DNA of 49,445 nucleotides from Streptomyces himastatinicus ATCC 53653 (GTDB lineage Bacteria; Actinomycetota; Actinomycetes; Streptomycetales; Streptomycetaceae): the NCBI RefSeq assembly GCF_000158915.1, contig NZ_GG657754.1:5560560-5610004 (forward strand), read 5' to 3'. The notes beneath the pieces are model-generated. The model had not been told where the DNA came from. It ran no database searches and was given only the letters and a program-made list of their open reading frames with translations. Of the stretch, positions 48,708-49,445 are shown one piece after another. Every line of letters begins with the position of its first letter. Position 1 is the stretch's first letter. Both the position numbers and the translations under genes were made by a program.

Positions 48708-48779
48708 GCTGTGCACGGTATGAATGAGACTCAAGGTAGTGCAAGAGACTTCTGAATCTCTCCTGATCTCGGACTACCT

Positions 48780-48809
48780 CAAAGAGACACGAGAACTAAG
48801 CAAGGATTA
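48780..48809 (-). repeat. Right terminal inverted repeat of the 47-kb element
   Basis: On the plus strand it runs from CAAAGAGACACGAG to CTAAGCAAGGATTA. Read inward on the minus strand it starts TAATC and contains TTAG and CTCGTGTCTC, matching the left end. Just inside is another small inverted repeat, AGAGA-CTTCTGAA-TCTCT (about 48745-48762), which may be a recombinase or promoter site. Confidence 0.55.
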
Positions 48810-48940
48810 CCGTCGAGTACGCGATGGGGACGCTGGCGGCGTGTGCCTTCGCCGCGGTGCTCTACAAGGTGGTGACGAGCGGGACCGTCAGTGGTGCGCT
48901 GCAATCGTTGATCGGGCGGGCTCTCGATGCGCCGTTCTGA
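48809..48940 (+). pseudogene. DUF4244 Flp-pilin-like gene, 3' fragment
   Basis: Reads (T)VEYAMGTLAACAFAAVLYKV and continues V-T-S-G-T-V-S-G-A-L-Q-S-L-I-G-R-A-L-D-A-P-F-stop, the highly conserved DUF4244 body, with no start codon or ribosome site. It is in phase with the fragment at 1774-1840. The hydrophobic helix needed for pilin assembly is entirely here, separated from its leader. Confidence 0.9.
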
Positions 48941-49445
48941 GGCACCGCTCACGGCGGGACGGCCGGACGCGCGGGCCGGGTTCCGCGCGCGGAGCGCACC
49001 GGGGCCGGCTCGCGTGCGGGTGGCCCGTATGGGGTCGGATCAGGGGTTCGTCACGGCGGAGGCGGCCGTCGCGCTGCCGGTGCTGGCCGTGTTCGCCCTG
49101 ATGCTGATCTGGGGCCTGATGGCCGCGTCCGCGCAGCTGAGTTGCGAGGACGCGGCCCAGGCCGGGGCCCGGGCGGCGGCGCGCTCGGAGTCGCGGGACG
49201 CCGCGGTGGCCGCCGCCCGGTCGGCCGCACCGCGTGGCGCGCGGGTGGAGCTGTGGCGGGACGGAGACCTGGTGCGGGTGCGGGTCCGGACCCATGCGGT
49301 CGGCCCCGGTCCGCTGGCACTCCGGCTGCACGCCGAGTCGTCGGCCCTCGCCGAGGACACGGTGGGCGCGGCCGACCCGGGGCGGGGGAGGGCTCCATGT
49401 AGGTGCCCCGCACGCGGGGCAGGACGCGGCCCCATGAGGCGTCCG
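48927..49445 (+). CDS. TadE-like pseudopilin (3' partial)
   Basis: The frame is open to the right edge. ATG 48927 overlaps the DUF4244 end by 14 bases; a second ATG at 49029 (MGSDQGFVTAEAAVALPVL) is also possible. The G-F-V-T-A-E motif followed by a hydrophobic helix (AVALPVLAVFALMLIWGLMA) is the TadE/prepilin signature. The downstream part (CEDAAQAGARAAARSESRDA, R-V-E-L-W-R-D-G-D-L-V-R-V) is typical of streptomycete TadE proteins. Codon use returns to the extreme GC bias seen at the left edge, marking native chromosome. Confidence 0.8.
   Translation, partial: MRRSEAPLTAGRPDARAGFRARSAPGPARVRVARMGSDQGFVTAEAAVALPVLAVFALMLIWGLMAASAQLSCEDAAQAGARAAARSESRDAAVAAARSAAPRGARVELWRDGDLVRVRVRTHAVGPGPLALRLHAESSALAEDTVGAADPGRGRAPCRCPARGAGRGPMRRP

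Larger units (their letters stand above)
1841..48808. mobile_element. ~47-kb integrative element with three tyrosine recombinases (Tn554/recombinase-trio-like)
   Basis: The boundaries are inferred from the interrupted DUF4244 gene. Left flank ends about GGCATGGCCA (1831-1840) and right flank resumes about ACCGTCGAGTAC (48809-48820); joining them restores an intact pilin reading frame. The exact crossover is uncertain by about 6-10 bases. The termini carry imperfect inverted repeats. The recombination operon (three tyrosine recombinases plus a DUF6262/TnpC-like protein) lies at the right end and reads inward from the junction. The interior has visibly lower GC, mixed codon use, relics of other mobile DNA (Tn3-type transposase, AICE-type integrase/excisionase) and defence-like cargo. 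Tn554 of staphylococci encodes TnpA, TnpB and TnpC and inserts site-specifically without target duplication; this element resembles it in logic but is far larger and has one additional recombinase. Confidence 0.8.

Noticed and set aside
1..49445. rRNA or tRNA genes
   Set aside because: No recognisable tRNA cloverleaf or rRNA sequence was seen on either strand when reading through the window; this is a visual check, not a covariance search.

Overview
The DNA is high-GC actinomycete chromosome, almost certainly Streptomyces or a close relative. The two edges carry a very GC-rich tad (Flp-type pilus/secretion) locus in the usual streptomycete order: TadB-like and TadC-like at the left edge (3-1699) and a TadE-like protein at the right edge (48927 onward). 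The family content inside also fits: DUF574 methyltransferase, XRE-DUF5753/DUF397 pair, DUF6083, NDMA-type alcohol dehydrogenase.

Between the two edges lies a foreign insertion of about 47 kb. The small DUF4244 Flp-pilin-like gene that normally sits between tadC and tadE is cut in two. Its first 22-23 codons are at 1774-1840 and its remaining ~43 codons at 48809-48940, and the two parts join in frame into a normal-looking pilin. The insertion has imperfect terminal inverted repeats (left from 1847, right ending at 48809). At its right end is a leftward operon of three different tyrosine recombinases plus a small DUF6262/TnpC-like coiled-coil protein (48707 to 42805). The whole thing therefore reads as a very large Tn554/recombinase-trio-like element, with the recombination genes at one end and accessory genes filling the rest.

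Cargo from left to right: (i) 1.9-6.7 kb, a mosaic of relics (Tn3-family transposase fragment, sigma-like protein with a lost start) and regulators (SAM methyltransferase, XRE-DUF5753 plus DUF397); (ii) 6.9-11.4 kb, a UvrD-like helicase, DUF6083 and XRE module with a divergent Cys-rich protein and a striking tandem operator; (iii) 12.4-22.7 kb, a seven-gene co-directional cluster of alcohol dehydrogenase, peptidase-E-like protein, STAND NTPase with TPR, CHAT protease with FHA domain, class III aminotransferase, NodU/TobZ-type carbamoyltransferase and an APH-fold kinase; (iv) 23.0-25.0 kb, integrase and excisionase of a second integrative element; (v) 25.1-26.3 kb, a decayed, internally deleted second copy of module (ii); (vi) 26.4-42.0 kb, a probable anti-phage system of the Druantia type. 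It has a GHKL (MORC/Hsp90-like) ATPase and a DUF4338/DruA-like protein on the + strand, converging on a five-gene minus-strand operon with a 1,849-residue DruE-like DEAH/DUF1998 helicase and a DUF4365 nuclease-like protein.

Taken together, this looks like a defence/conflict island delivered by a site-specific multi-recombinase transposon into the conserved prepilin-processing motif of a pilin gene. The two most novel blocks are the STAND-CHAT-FHA plus small-molecule enzyme cluster and the expanded Druantia-like system. All functional statements come from reading the translated sequence and recalling families; no database search was run.
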